The position numbers and the translations under genes were made by a program. The notes beneath the pieces were generated by a model that did no database searches, had not been told where the DNA came from, and worked only from the letters and a program-made list of their open reading frames with translations. Positions 24,313-32,444 of a stretch of 64,000 bases of DNA are shown piece after piece (within the stretch, counting starts at the first letter, position 1; each line of letters starts with the position of its first letter). The stretch comes from Caulobacter segnis (GTDB taxonomy: Bacteria; Pseudomonadota; Alphaproteobacteria; Caulobacterales; Caulobacteraceae), in NCBI RefSeq assembly GCF_019931575.1, contig NZ_CP082923.1, positions 248,001-312,000 on the forward strand, in the 5' to 3' direction.

Positions 24313-25362
24313 ATGAAAACGCTCACGAGGGCTGGCGCCGCGCACGCGTTCGTGGAGCAGGCTGAAAGCTGCCGCTCGACGGGCTCGGCCTTCCTCGCCG
24401 CCGTGCTCGAGGCGGTCGATCGCCAGCTGCCGCTCGCGCCGATCAGCAACCGCATGATCCAGGGCTGGCCGGGCGATCCGGCCGCCGCCGCCGTCGCGCT
24501 TCGCGTCAATGGGGCCCTTCACGCGCTCGCGCGCCGCGGGACGCCCCGATATCTCGCCGACCTTTATAACGGCGAGCACGAGGACTTCGACGGCGCGATC
24601 GCCGAGGCGTTGACGCGGGAAGACCAGTTCATCGCCGATTGGATGCGCTATCCGACCCAGACAAACGAGGTGGCCCGGGGGGCGGCGATCATGTCCGCGC
24701 TGATGGCGGTCGCCGCGGAACGGCCTATGCCGTTCCAGATCCTGGAACTCGGCTCGAGCTGCGGCCTGAACCTCAATCTCGCCCTATACGCCTACAGGCT
24801 GGGCGCGGTCTCCGCGGGGGATCCGGCCTCCGCCGTTCGCATCGCGCCGCAATGGCGTGGCGCGGATCCGCCGACCGCCCCGGTGTCGATCGCCTCGGCC
24901 CAGGGCGTCGACCTGAGCCCGCTGAACGCCCTGGACCCGGCCGATCGCGAACGGCTGCTGTCCTTCACCTGGGCCGATCAGCCCATGCGATCGCAACGCC
25001 TCGAGGCGGCGTTGCAGATCGCCGTCGCGCATCCGCCTCGGGTCCACCGGGGCGACGCCAAGCTTTGGCTCGCGCAACGCCTGGCCGAGCGCCAGCCGGA
25101 GGGGCTGTGCCGCGCCGTCGTGCACACGATGTTCCTGCAGTACCTGAGCGATCGGGACCGGCGCGAGGTCGCGGCCATGATGAACGCCGCCGGCGCCGGG
25201 GCGACGGCCGAGCGGCCGCTCGTCGAGATCGGCCTCGAATGGACCGCCGACCGCCGCGAGGTCCAGCTGCGCTGCACCCGCTGGCCGGACGGCGAAAGCA
25301 AGGTGCTGGCCATCTGCCATCCCTACGGGGATTGGGTGGAATGGTTCGGGATGGGCGAGTGA
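24313..25362 (+). CDS. DUF2332 family protein
   Basis: The 349-residue protein matches DUF2332 over its length. It contains 'YTQTNEVARGAAI'-like spacing (here 'YPTQTNEVARGAAIM'), 'QILELGSSCGLNLNL', reminiscent of an S-adenosylmethionine-binding Gly loop, and 'VHTMFLQYLSD' near the end. The family's function is not known; the Gly-rich loop suggests a methyltransferase-like fold. No signal peptide or membrane segment is visible. ATG 24313 fits the family start; an upstream extension of this frame is AT-rich and non-coding in character. It converges on mrdA. Confidence 0.82.
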   Translation: MKTLTRAGAAHAFVEQAESCRSTGSAFLAAVLEAVDRQLPLAPISNRMIQGWPGDPAAAAVALRVNGALHALARRGTPRYLADLYNGEHEDFDGAIAEALTREDQFIADWMRYPTQTNEVARGAAIMSALMAVAAERPMPFQILELGSSCGLNLNLALYAYRLGAVSAGDPASAVRIAPQWRGADPPTAPVSIASAQGVDLSPLNALDPADRERLLSFTWADQPMRSQRLEAALQIAVAHPPRVHRGDAKLWLAQRLAERQPEGLCRAVVHTMFLQYLSDRDRREVAAMMNAAGAGATAERPLVEIGLEWTADRREVQLRCTRWPDGESKVLAICHPYGDWVEWFGMGE

Positions 25363-25408
25363 GGAGCGAAGGCCGCCGGCCAACCGCGCCGTCATCGCCT
25401 GTCGCGCG

Positions 25409-27382
25409 CTACCCCGTCGACTGAACGCCTTCGGTCGGCGTCGGCGCTTCCGAGGGCTCGCCCTCTTCCGGCCCGAGGGTCGGCAGGGGCATCGGCCTTT
25501 CGATGCGGGCGCGGATCTCGGGGTCCTTCAGCAGCGCCACGCGCATCACCTCGCGCGCTCTCGGCGCGGCGGCGCTGGAGCCGAACATGCCGCCGTGCTC
25601 GACCAGCACCGACATCGCGTAGCGCGGCTGGTCGTAGGGCGCGAAGGCGATGAACAGGTTGTGGTCCTTCAGCCGCCAGGGCACCCCCTGGTTGCTGCGC
25701 GAGCCGGTCTGGGAATACTGGCGGACCTGGGCCGTGCCGGTCTTGCCCGCCATCAGGACGTCGCCGAGGCCCAGCTGGCTCTGCTTGTAGGCGCCGCCGG
25801 TCGGGTCGTTGGCCACCGCCGCCATGCCGGCCCGGACGATCTCGACATGCTCCTGCGGGAACGGCAGGTCGCCCACCGCGTCGCCGTGGGGCTGGTCGAC
25901 CCCGCCGATCGACTGGACCAGCCGAGGGTTCAGCGCCCGCTTGCCGTTGGCCAGGCGCGCGCACATCACCGCCAGCTGCAGGGCGTTGACGTTGATATAG
26001 CCCTGGCCGATCCCGTACGGCACGGAGTCGCCGGGATGCCAGACCGGATCGCGCTTGAAGGCCTTCTTCTTCCACTCGCGCGAGCCGACCAGGCCCTTGC
26101 GCTGGCCGGGGATCCCCAGGTCGAAGGTCTGGCCGAAGCCCAGGGCGGTGGCGGTCGCGTGGATCGGGTCCGGGCCGATGCGCAGCGCCATCTGGTAGAA
26201 ATAGACGTCGCAGGAGTTCTTGATGGCGTCGTGCATGGACTGCACGCCATGCCCGCCCTTCTTGTGGCAGTGCCAGGTGCGGCCGCCGAAGTACCATCCG
26301 CCGGTGCAGACCACCCGTTCGGTCGGGTCGATCCCCGCGCTCAGCGCCGCCAGGGCCACGGTCGGCTTGAAGGTGGAGCCCGGCGGGTAGACGCCGGTCA
26401 TGGTCTTGTCCAGCAGCGGCTTGCGTTCGTACTGCGCCAGGGCCCGGTACTCGGCGCCCGACAGACCCTTGACCAGCCGGTTGGCGTCGAAGCTGGGGGT
26501 CGAGGCCATGCACAGCAGGTCGCCGGTCCGGCAGTCGACCATCACGATCGCGCCGCTCTCCTCGCCCATCACCTCGAGGGCGCGGTTCTGGATGTCGGCG
26601 TCGAGGGTGAGGCGGATCTCCTTGCCGGCGGTCGCGGCGATGTCGCCGGCCGGATCCAGCCGCACGACGCGGCCCTGGGCGTCGACCTCGGCCTTGGTGG
26701 CGCCGGCCTGGCCGCGCAGGTCCCGGTCGAAAGCCTTCTCGACGCCCTGCTTGCCGATCCGGAAGCCCGGATTGTGCAGCAGCGCCTGGTCCTGGGTGGC
26801 GTCGTCCCTGGCGGCCTCCAGATCCCGGTCCGAGGCCTTGGCGACATAGCCGATGACGTGGGCGAAGGCGCCGCCGAACGGGTAGACCCGCACCTCGCCC
26901 ATGTCGGCCGTGACGTTGGGCAGCTCCGGCTCACGGATGTTGATGCGCGAGAACTCTTCCCACGACAGGTCCTCCATCACCACGACCGGGGCCTTGCGCG
27001 GGGCGCGGGCCAGGTCCTTGAGGACGCGAGCGCGGCGCGTTCCGTCGATCGGGACCAGCTTGGCTAGGTCGTCCATGACGGCCTCGGCGTCCAGGTCCTT
27101 GTCCTTGTTGATCATCAGCCGGAAGTTCGGCCGGTTGGAGGCCAGGGACACGCCGTTGCGGTCCAGGATCAGACCGCGCGGCGGCGGCGCCAGGCGGTAG
27201 TTGAACTGGTTGCCGGCCGAAAGCGTCTGGTAGCGCCGGGCCTCGACCAGCTGCAGCTGGGCCAGACGGCCGCCCAGGGCCAGCAGGCCCAGGCCCGTGA
27301 AGCCGCCCAGCAGGAACGCGCGCCGGTGGAAGGCGCCCTGGCGCTCATTGACCTCCGAGAAGAAGATGGAGGGTTCGCTCAT
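25409..27382 (-). CDS. mrdA: Penicillin-binding protein 2 (peptidoglycan transpeptidase)
   Basis: A 657-residue class B PBP that cross-links peptidoglycan during elongation, anchored in the inner membrane. It has a short cytoplasmic N-terminus, one TM segment (about residues 23-42), a PBP dimer domain and a transpeptidase domain with 'PPGSTFKP' (nucleophile Ser336, Lys339), 'SCDVYFYQ' and 'KTGTAQ' (Lys547). The 'PPPRGLILDRNG' segment after the TM is typical of PBP2. The usual mreB-mreC-mreD-mrdA-rodA context is missing here, so this may be an additional, specialised PBP2. The next upstream gene on this strand is a NO reductase. Confidence 0.93.
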   Translation of the reverse strand: MSEPSIFFSEVNERQGAFHRRAFLLGGFTGLGLLALGGRLAQLQLVEARRYQTLSAGNQFNYRLAPPPRGLILDRNGVSLASNRPNFRLMINKDKDLDAEAVMDDLAKLVPIDGTRRARVLKDLARAPRKAPVVVMEDLSWEEFSRINIREPELPNVTADMGEVRVYPFGGAFAHVIGYVAKASDRDLEAARDDATQDQALLHNPGFRIGKQGVEKAFDRDLRGQAGATKAEVDAQGRVVRLDPAGDIAATAGKEIRLTLDADIQNRALEVMGEESGAIVMVDCRTGDLLCMASTPSFDANRLVKGLSGAEYRALAQYERKPLLDKTMTGVYPPGSTFKPTVALAALSAGIDPTERVVCTGGWYFGGRTWHCHKKGGHGVQSMHDAIKNSCDVYFYQMALRIGPDPIHATATALGFGQTFDLGIPGQRKGLVGSREWKKKAFKRDPVWHPGDSVPYGIGQGYINVNALQLAVMCARLANGKRALNPRLVQSIGGVDQPHGDAVGDLPFPQEHVEIVRAGMAAVANDPTGGAYKQSQLGLGDVLMAGKTGTAQVRQYSQTGSRSNQGVPWRLKDHNLFIAFAPYDQPRYAMSVLVEHGGMFGSSAAAPRAREVMRVALLKDPEIRARIERPMPLPTLGPEEGEPSEAPTPTEGVQSTG

Positions 27383-27495
27383 CCCGTGGCCGACTCAACC
27401 GTTGCTTGTCGCGACAAAATCATGCCGGCGAGTCGCGTCAAAGGCCCTTTTCACGTCGTGTCAGAAGAAGTTTTTCGCGGGCCCCGAACCGGTCG

Positions 27496-29784
27496 CTAGT
27501 CCGCCCGCGTCGTCTTCCCCTTCGACAGGAACGCCTGGACGAAGAACACCACGAACGCCCCGACCCCGACGGCGAAGACCACGTCGCCGGGCACGCGGGC
27601 CCAGACCAGCGCCTCCATCAGCGGATGGTGCATCATCTCGGCGGAGCGGGCCGCCGCGTAGTGGTCGCTGAACGAGACGTAGGTCTGCCACAGGCCCTGG
27701 GGCAGCAGCGACAGGAAGGTCATCATCGCCAGGCCGATGTTCAGGCCCCAGAAGGCGATCGACAGCGCCTTCTGGTTCCATCGGCTGGGGTCGGTCAGGC
27801 CCCGCAGGCAGTAGAGGATGAGGCCCAGGCCCAGCATGCCGTAGACGCCGAACAGCGCCGTGTGGCCGTGGGCCGCCGTCGTGTTCAGGCCCTGCATGTA
27901 GTAGAGCGCGATCGGCGAGTTGATCAGGAAGCCCAGCAGGCCCGCGCCGATCAGGTTCCAGAACAGCACGGCGGCGAAGAACCGGAACGGCCAGCGATAG
28001 ACGTGCTCCCAGGCCTGCTGGCCTTCCAGCTTGGAGCGGTTGAAGGCCTCGAAGCCGACCACGACCAGCGGCACGACCTCCAGCGCCGAGAACACCGAGC
28101 CCAGGGCGATGACCCCGATCGGCGTGCCGCTGAAATAGAGGTGGTGGAAGGTGCCCAGCACCCCGCCGCCGAGGAAGACGATGGTGGCGAACAGCACCGA
28201 GGTGGCCGCCACCGAGGCGCGGACCAGACCCATGCGCACCAGCAGGGCCGAGACGATGGCGGTGGCGAAGACCTCGAACACGCCCTCGACCCACAGGTGG
28301 ACGACCCACCAGCGCCAGTACTCCATGATCGAGATGTGGGTCTTCTCGCCCCACATCAGGCTGGCCCCGAACAGCAGGCCGATCGAGACCGCCGAGACCG
28401 CGACCAGCAGCACCAGAGACACGCCGCCCTGGCCGCGCAGCGCCGGCCACAGCGATCGCAGCACCAGCACGACCCAGAGCAGAAGGCCGATGAACAGGTA
28501 GATCTGCCAGAAGCGGCCGAAGTCGGTGTACTCGTAGCCCTGATGGCCGAACCAGAAGTTGGCGGTCAGGTCGTGGAAGAAGCCGTTGACCGCCGCCCAC
28601 TGGCCGGCGAAGGCGCCGACGACGATGACCAGCAGGCTGCCAAACAGGAAGTTGACGCCCCAGACCTGGAATCTCGGCTCGTGGCCGGTCAGCAGCGGCG
28701 CGACATAGAGGCCCGTGGCCAGCCAGGCCGTGGCGATCCACAGCACCGCCAGCTGGGTGTGCCAGGTGCGGGTGATGGCGTAGGGCAGCATGTCCGAGAA
28801 CGGCAGGCCGTAAAGGCCCTGGCCCTCGACCTGGTAGTGGGCGGTGATGACGCCCAGCAGCACCTGGGCGCTGAACAGCGCCATGACCACCCAGAAGTAC
28901 TTGCGGACGGCCAGCATGGACGGGGTCACGGTGACGCGGTCCATGAAGTCTACGCCTGCGAAGCCGCCGTCGGGCTCGCTGTCGGCGCGCCAGGCGTCGA
29001 ACTCGCGGGCGTAGTAGGCGACGATGGCCCCGACGCCGGCCAGCAGGACGATGATCGAGATCATCGACCACAGGAAGACCGCCCCCGTCGGGGTGTTGCC
29101 GACCAGCGGCTCGTGCGGCCAGTTGCTGGTGTAGGTGATGGTCTTGCCAGGTCGCTCGGTGGTGGCCGACCAGGCGGTCCAGAAATAGAAGGCCGACAGG
29201 GCGCGGGCGTCCGCGTCGCTCAGCCGGGTGTGGGTGGGGAAGGCGTACTTGACCCGCAGCGCGCGGGCCTCCGGCGTCCGCGCTTGGTAGAGGTCGCGAT
29301 AGTGCGCCTGCACCAGCGCGACGGCCGCGGCGCGGTCGGGCGAGATGCGGATCACCTCGGTGGCGGGATCATAGGTGTTGCGGCGCATGTCGACGCGCAG
29401 GACGGCCTGCTCGGCGGCCTGTCGCCGCGCGTCCAGCGCTGCGAACGTGGCCGCGCCGTCGGCCTTGGCCCGCGCGTCCAGTTGGGCGACCGCTTCCCGG
29501 TGCAGCCAGTCGGCGCTCCAGTCCGGCGCCAGATAGCCGCCATGGCCCCAGATCGAGCCCTGCTGCATGCCGCCCATGGCCTGCCACACGGCCTGGCCGC
29601 GCTGGATGTCCTCGCGGGTATAGACCGTCGTTCCCGTGGTGGTCTGGACCGCCGCCGGAATGGGCGGGGCGGCGTGATAGATCTCGCGCCCGAAGAATAG
29701 CAGTACAGAGAACATCGCGACGACGCCGAGCGTCAAAATTAGCCAAAGGCGTCGCAAGGTGAACAGATGCGCGTAACTAGCCAT
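27496..29784 (-). CDS. norB: Quinol-dependent nitric oxide reductase (single subunit)
   Basis: A 762-residue inner-membrane enzyme that reduces NO to N2O with electrons from quinol. The N-terminal extension replaces the NorC subunit: TM1, then a periplasmic domain with 'QGSIWGHGGYLAPDW'. It is followed by the 12-helix haem-copper-oxidase-like core. Metal-ligand histidines are visible in 'TRTWHTQLAVLWI', 'RWWVVHLWVEGVFE', 'GTFHHLYF' and 'AAHGHTALFG'. No norC, norD or norQ is adjacent, which fits the qNor type, usually for NO detoxification. I did not find a convincing FNR/NnrR or NsrR site in the 200 bases upstream. Confidence 0.95.
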   Translation of the reverse strand: MASYAHLFTLRRLWLILTLGVVAMFSVLLFFGREIYHAAPPIPAAVQTTTGTTVYTREDIQRGQAVWQAMGGMQQGSIWGHGGYLAPDWSADWLHREAVAQLDARAKADGAATFAALDARRQAAEQAVLRVDMRRNTYDPATEVIRISPDRAAAVALVQAHYRDLYQARTPEARALRVKYAFPTHTRLSDADARALSAFYFWTAWSATTERPGKTITYTSNWPHEPLVGNTPTGAVFLWSMISIIVLLAGVGAIVAYYAREFDAWRADSEPDGGFAGVDFMDRVTVTPSMLAVRKYFWVVMALFSAQVLLGVITAHYQVEGQGLYGLPFSDMLPYAITRTWHTQLAVLWIATAWLATGLYVAPLLTGHEPRFQVWGVNFLFGSLLVIVVGAFAGQWAAVNGFFHDLTANFWFGHQGYEYTDFGRFWQIYLFIGLLLWVVLVLRSLWPALRGQGGVSLVLLVAVSAVSIGLLFGASLMWGEKTHISIMEYWRWWVVHLWVEGVFEVFATAIVSALLVRMGLVRASVAATSVLFATIVFLGGGVLGTFHHLYFSGTPIGVIALGSVFSALEVVPLVVVGFEAFNRSKLEGQQAWEHVYRWPFRFFAAVLFWNLIGAGLLGFLINSPIALYYMQGLNTTAAHGHTALFGVYGMLGLGLILYCLRGLTDPSRWNQKALSIAFWGLNIGLAMMTFLSLLPQGLWQTYVSFSDHYAAARSAEMMHHPLMEALVWARVPGDVVFAVGVGAFVVFFVQAFLSKGKTTRAD

Positions 29785-29981
29785 GATAATAGCCTCCGCA
29801 ACCTGATTTAGCCTTAGCTTGCATGGATCACGGCGGGCAGGAAGTATTATTTCAGGAAAGACCTGAGCGAGTCTGTGACGATAGTGCGTAAACGCTTATG
29901 CGGTCGGGCTTTGCGGGCTCAATCTTGACGCGCGCCGCCCCGCGCCCGCAGCCTGCGGGAAATCCATAGGGGGAGGGCGCC

Positions 29982-30512
29982 TTGGCGAACCCGCACGATT
30001 TCCACGTTCCGCAGGACCACTACACGAAGGCGGACCTGCTGAAGTCCGGCCTGGGCGGCTATTTCGGGCCGGGCAACGCGCAGCTGCCGGCCCCGCCGAT
30101 GCTGATGATGGACCGGATCACCGACATCACCCTGGACGGCGGCGACTTCGGCAAGGGCTTCGTGGCGGCCGAGCTGGATATCACCCCGGATCTCTGGTTC
30201 TTCGACTGCCACTTCATCGGCGACCCGGTGATGCCGGGCTGCCTGGGGCTGGACGCCATGTGGCAGGTGATCGGCTACTGGCTGGGCTGGTCGGGCTCGC
30301 CGGGCAAGGGGCGGGCCATCGGGGTGGGCGAGGTGAAGTTCCGCGGCCACGTCACGCCCGAGGTGAAGCTGGTGCGGTACGAGATCAGCCTGCGCCAGGT
30401 CCGGCGCGGCAGGCTGGCCCTCGGCCTGGCGAACGGCCGCCTGCTGGCCGACGGCGAATGCGTCTACACCGCCAGCGACCTCAAGGTCGGCATGATCGCG
30501 GGTCCCGAATAG
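29982..30512 (+). CDS. fabA: 3-hydroxydecanoyl-ACP dehydratase/isomerase
   Basis: A 176-residue cytoplasmic hot-dog enzyme that dehydrates 3-hydroxydecanoyl-ACP and isomerises the double bond, starting unsaturated fatty acid synthesis. The signature '[23 protein letters not shown]' carries the catalytic His77 and Asp91. A TTG start at 29982 is forced by an in-frame TAG only four codons upstream and is supported by a strong GGGGGAGGG ribosome site. The partner gene fabB, often directly downstream in proteobacteria, is absent here; an RTX gene follows instead. Confidence 0.95.
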   Translation: MANPHDFHVPQDHYTKADLLKSGLGGYFGPGNAQLPAPPMLMMDRITDITLDGGDFGKGFVAAELDITPDLWFFDCHFIGDPVMPGCLGLDAMWQVIGYWLGWSGSPGKGRAIGVGEVKFRGHVTPEVKLVRYEISLRQVRRGRLALGLANGRLLADGECVYTASDLKVGMIAGPE

Positions 30513-30659
30513 GGCGAGTTCATCGCGCCGGCGTCACCTCTGGTCGAATTCGGCGCCGCGCTCGTCGCACGAGAATCCCATCCGCTCGGTTCGCATGGCT
30601 TTGCGAGGAGACGGCGGTCCCCCACCGCCATTTCCTTCCCCCAAGACCATGAGGCTAAA

Positions 30660-32333
30660 GTGGCGGTTTTCACGGGCGGCGACGCCGACGACATCTATAC
30701 GGGCGGCGACGCCGGCGACCAGATCAACGGCGGCAAGGGTAACGACACCCTGTCGGGCCAGGGCGGCGCGGACCAGATCTGGGGCGCCGACGGCGCCGAC
30801 ACCCTGAACGGCGACGACGGCGACGACTATCTGTACGCTGGCGGCACGAACGATTCCGACGGCTATTCGGATCGCCTGAACGGCGGCGCCGGCTTCGACC
30901 GTCTGTACGGCGGCGTCGGCGACCACTTCGACGGCGGGGCCAACGGCGCCCAGGGCGACTTCGCCTATCTGAACCTGACGCAGTCGGTCGTGTCGGTGAT
31001 CCTCGACATGAACAGCACGGCGCTGCAGTCGATCGCCGGCGGCGGCAGTATCGCCAATGTCGAGCAGGTCGAGATCTGGACTGGCGCGGCCTCGGACCGC
31101 GTCAAGGGCGGCGCGGCCGACGACAAGATCCACGGCGGCGACGGCCATGACGCCCTCTATGGCGGCGACGGCGGCGACTACATATACGGCATGGCCGACA
31201 ACGACACCCTGCGCGGCCAGGGCGGCAGCGACAGCCTGCGCGGCGACGGCGGCCACGACCGCCTGATCGGCGGCGACGGCGCTGACACCCTGTCGGGCGA
31301 CCAGGACGCGGCCCTGAACACCGATGGCCAGGACCAGCTGGATGGCGGGGCCGGCGCCGACTTTCTGTACGGCAACGGCGGCAATGACATCCTGATCGGC
31401 GGCGCGGGCGACGACCAGCTCTACGGCGGGACCGGGGCGGACCGCTTCGCCTTCTCGGGCGTCGGCCAGGGCAACGACCTGGTGCGCGACTTCTCCATCG
31501 CCGACGGGGATCGCTTCGACCTGGATGGCAAGCAATTCACCGCCGCGGCCAGCGACGGCGCGGGCGGCACGACCCTGACCTGGGACGGGGGCACGATCCG
31601 CGTGGAGAAGGTCACGGCGACCCTGGCGGAGTTCAACGCCTTGACGGCGACGGGCGCCAACACCCTGGTCCGCCTGACCAACGCCTTCGACAACATCTTG
31701 CGCTACGCCCCGGCCAACGACGCCGACCGGGCTTACGTCCAGGGGCTGGCCGACAAGGTCGTCGCGGGCCAGCTGACCGAGGCCTCGGCCCTGAAGGCGA
31801 TCATCAACCTGGCCGACGCCTCCTCGGCGGTGGCGACGGTGTCGTACGCCTTCTTCACCGGCCATGCGCCGAGCGAGGGCGGCATGGACTATCTGCTGTC
31901 GCCGATCGGCCCCAACGGCAACAACCTCAACAGCGCCTACTACCAGTCGTTCAACGCCGAGAACCGCTACATCAACTTCGCGGTGAACCTGGGCCGCGAC
32001 GGCGAGGGCAAGGCCGCGTTCGAGGCCGAGTACGGCGGCAAGAGCTTCTTCGAAGCCACCCGCAGCGCCTATGCCAAGATCTTCGGGGCCACGCCCGACG
32101 ACGCCAAGGTCCACGCCCTGATCGACACCCGCACCGACTATTTCACCGCCTACGGAAAGACCGACATCGGCGCCAAGGCGGCCATGGTCGGCTGGCTGCT
32201 GGCCGAAGCCATGAAGGCGGACGTCGGCATGTTCGCCGGGGCCAACAACGCCTATTTCGCCGACCTCGCCGACGGGGCGGCCTTCAACGTCGATCTGGTC
32301 GGCCAGTACGGCAAGCCCGAGTACAATCTCTGA
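30660..32333 (+). CDS. RTX calcium-binding protein with RsaA-like surface-anchor domain
   Basis: A 557-residue protein without an N-terminal signal peptide. Residues 1-90 and 145-262 hold RTX nonapeptides (GGxGxDxLx; for example 'GGKGNDTLSGQGGADQI' and 'GGNGGNDILIGGAGDDQLYGG' in split form), which bind calcium after type I secretion. Residues about 355-551 resemble the N-terminal LPS-anchoring domain of Caulobacter S-layer protein RsaA: 'VSYAFFTGHAPSEGGMDYLL', 'AYYQSFNAENRYINFAVNLG' and 'RSAYAKIFG' align with RsaA's 'YQFFTGVAPSAAGLDFL', 'AYYSKFAQENRFINFSINL' and 'TAYDKIIG' as I recall them. So the module order is reversed relative to RsaA. The start is GTG with GAGG upstream. Confidence 0.85.
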   Translation: MAVFTGGDADDIYTGGDAGDQINGGKGNDTLSGQGGADQIWGADGADTLNGDDGDDYLYAGGTNDSDGYSDRLNGGAGFDRLYGGVGDHFDGGANGAQGDFAYLNLTQSVVSVILDMNSTALQSIAGGGSIANVEQVEIWTGAASDRVKGGAADDKIHGGDGHDALYGGDGGDYIYGMADNDTLRGQGGSDSLRGDGGHDRLIGGDGADTLSGDQDAALNTDGQDQLDGGAGADFLYGNGGNDILIGGAGDDQLYGGTGADRFAFSGVGQGNDLVRDFSIADGDRFDLDGKQFTAAASDGAGGTTLTWDGGTIRVEKVTATLAEFNALTATGANTLVRLTNAFDNILRYAPANDADRAYVQGLADKVVAGQLTEASALKAIINLADASSAVATVSYAFFTGHAPSEGGMDYLLSPIGPNGNNLNSAYYQSFNAENRYINFAVNLGRDGEGKAAFEAEYGGKSFFEATRSAYAKIFGATPDDAKVHALIDTRTDYFTAYGKTDIGAKAAMVGWLLAEAMKADVGMFAGANNAYFADLADGAAFNVDLVGQYGKPEYNL

Positions 32334-32360
32334 CCTGACGGTCGCCTGCGGACCCACCTG

Positions 32361-32420
32361 CTCTGGCGGCCCCATCCGCCAGAGAAAAGGGCCGCCGGTC
32401 TGTCCGGCGGCCCTTCTTTT
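32361..32420. terminator. Bidirectional terminator between convergent genes
   Basis: The main hairpin has perfect 10-bp arms (32389-32398 with 32404-32413), followed by TTCTTTTT on the forward strand and, read backwards, by TTTTCTCT on the reverse strand. It therefore serves both the RTX gene and the M13 peptidase gene. A second perfect 9-bp hairpin (32361-32369 with 32376-32384) sits directly before it. Confidence 0.9.
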
Positions 32421-32444
32421 TATCCACCTGGTCGGCGCTGTGGC

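Noticed and set aside
29785-29981. FNR/NnrR or NsrR site before qNor
   Set aside because: I looked for TTGAT-N4-ATCAA and an NsrR-type palindrome and found no convincing match.
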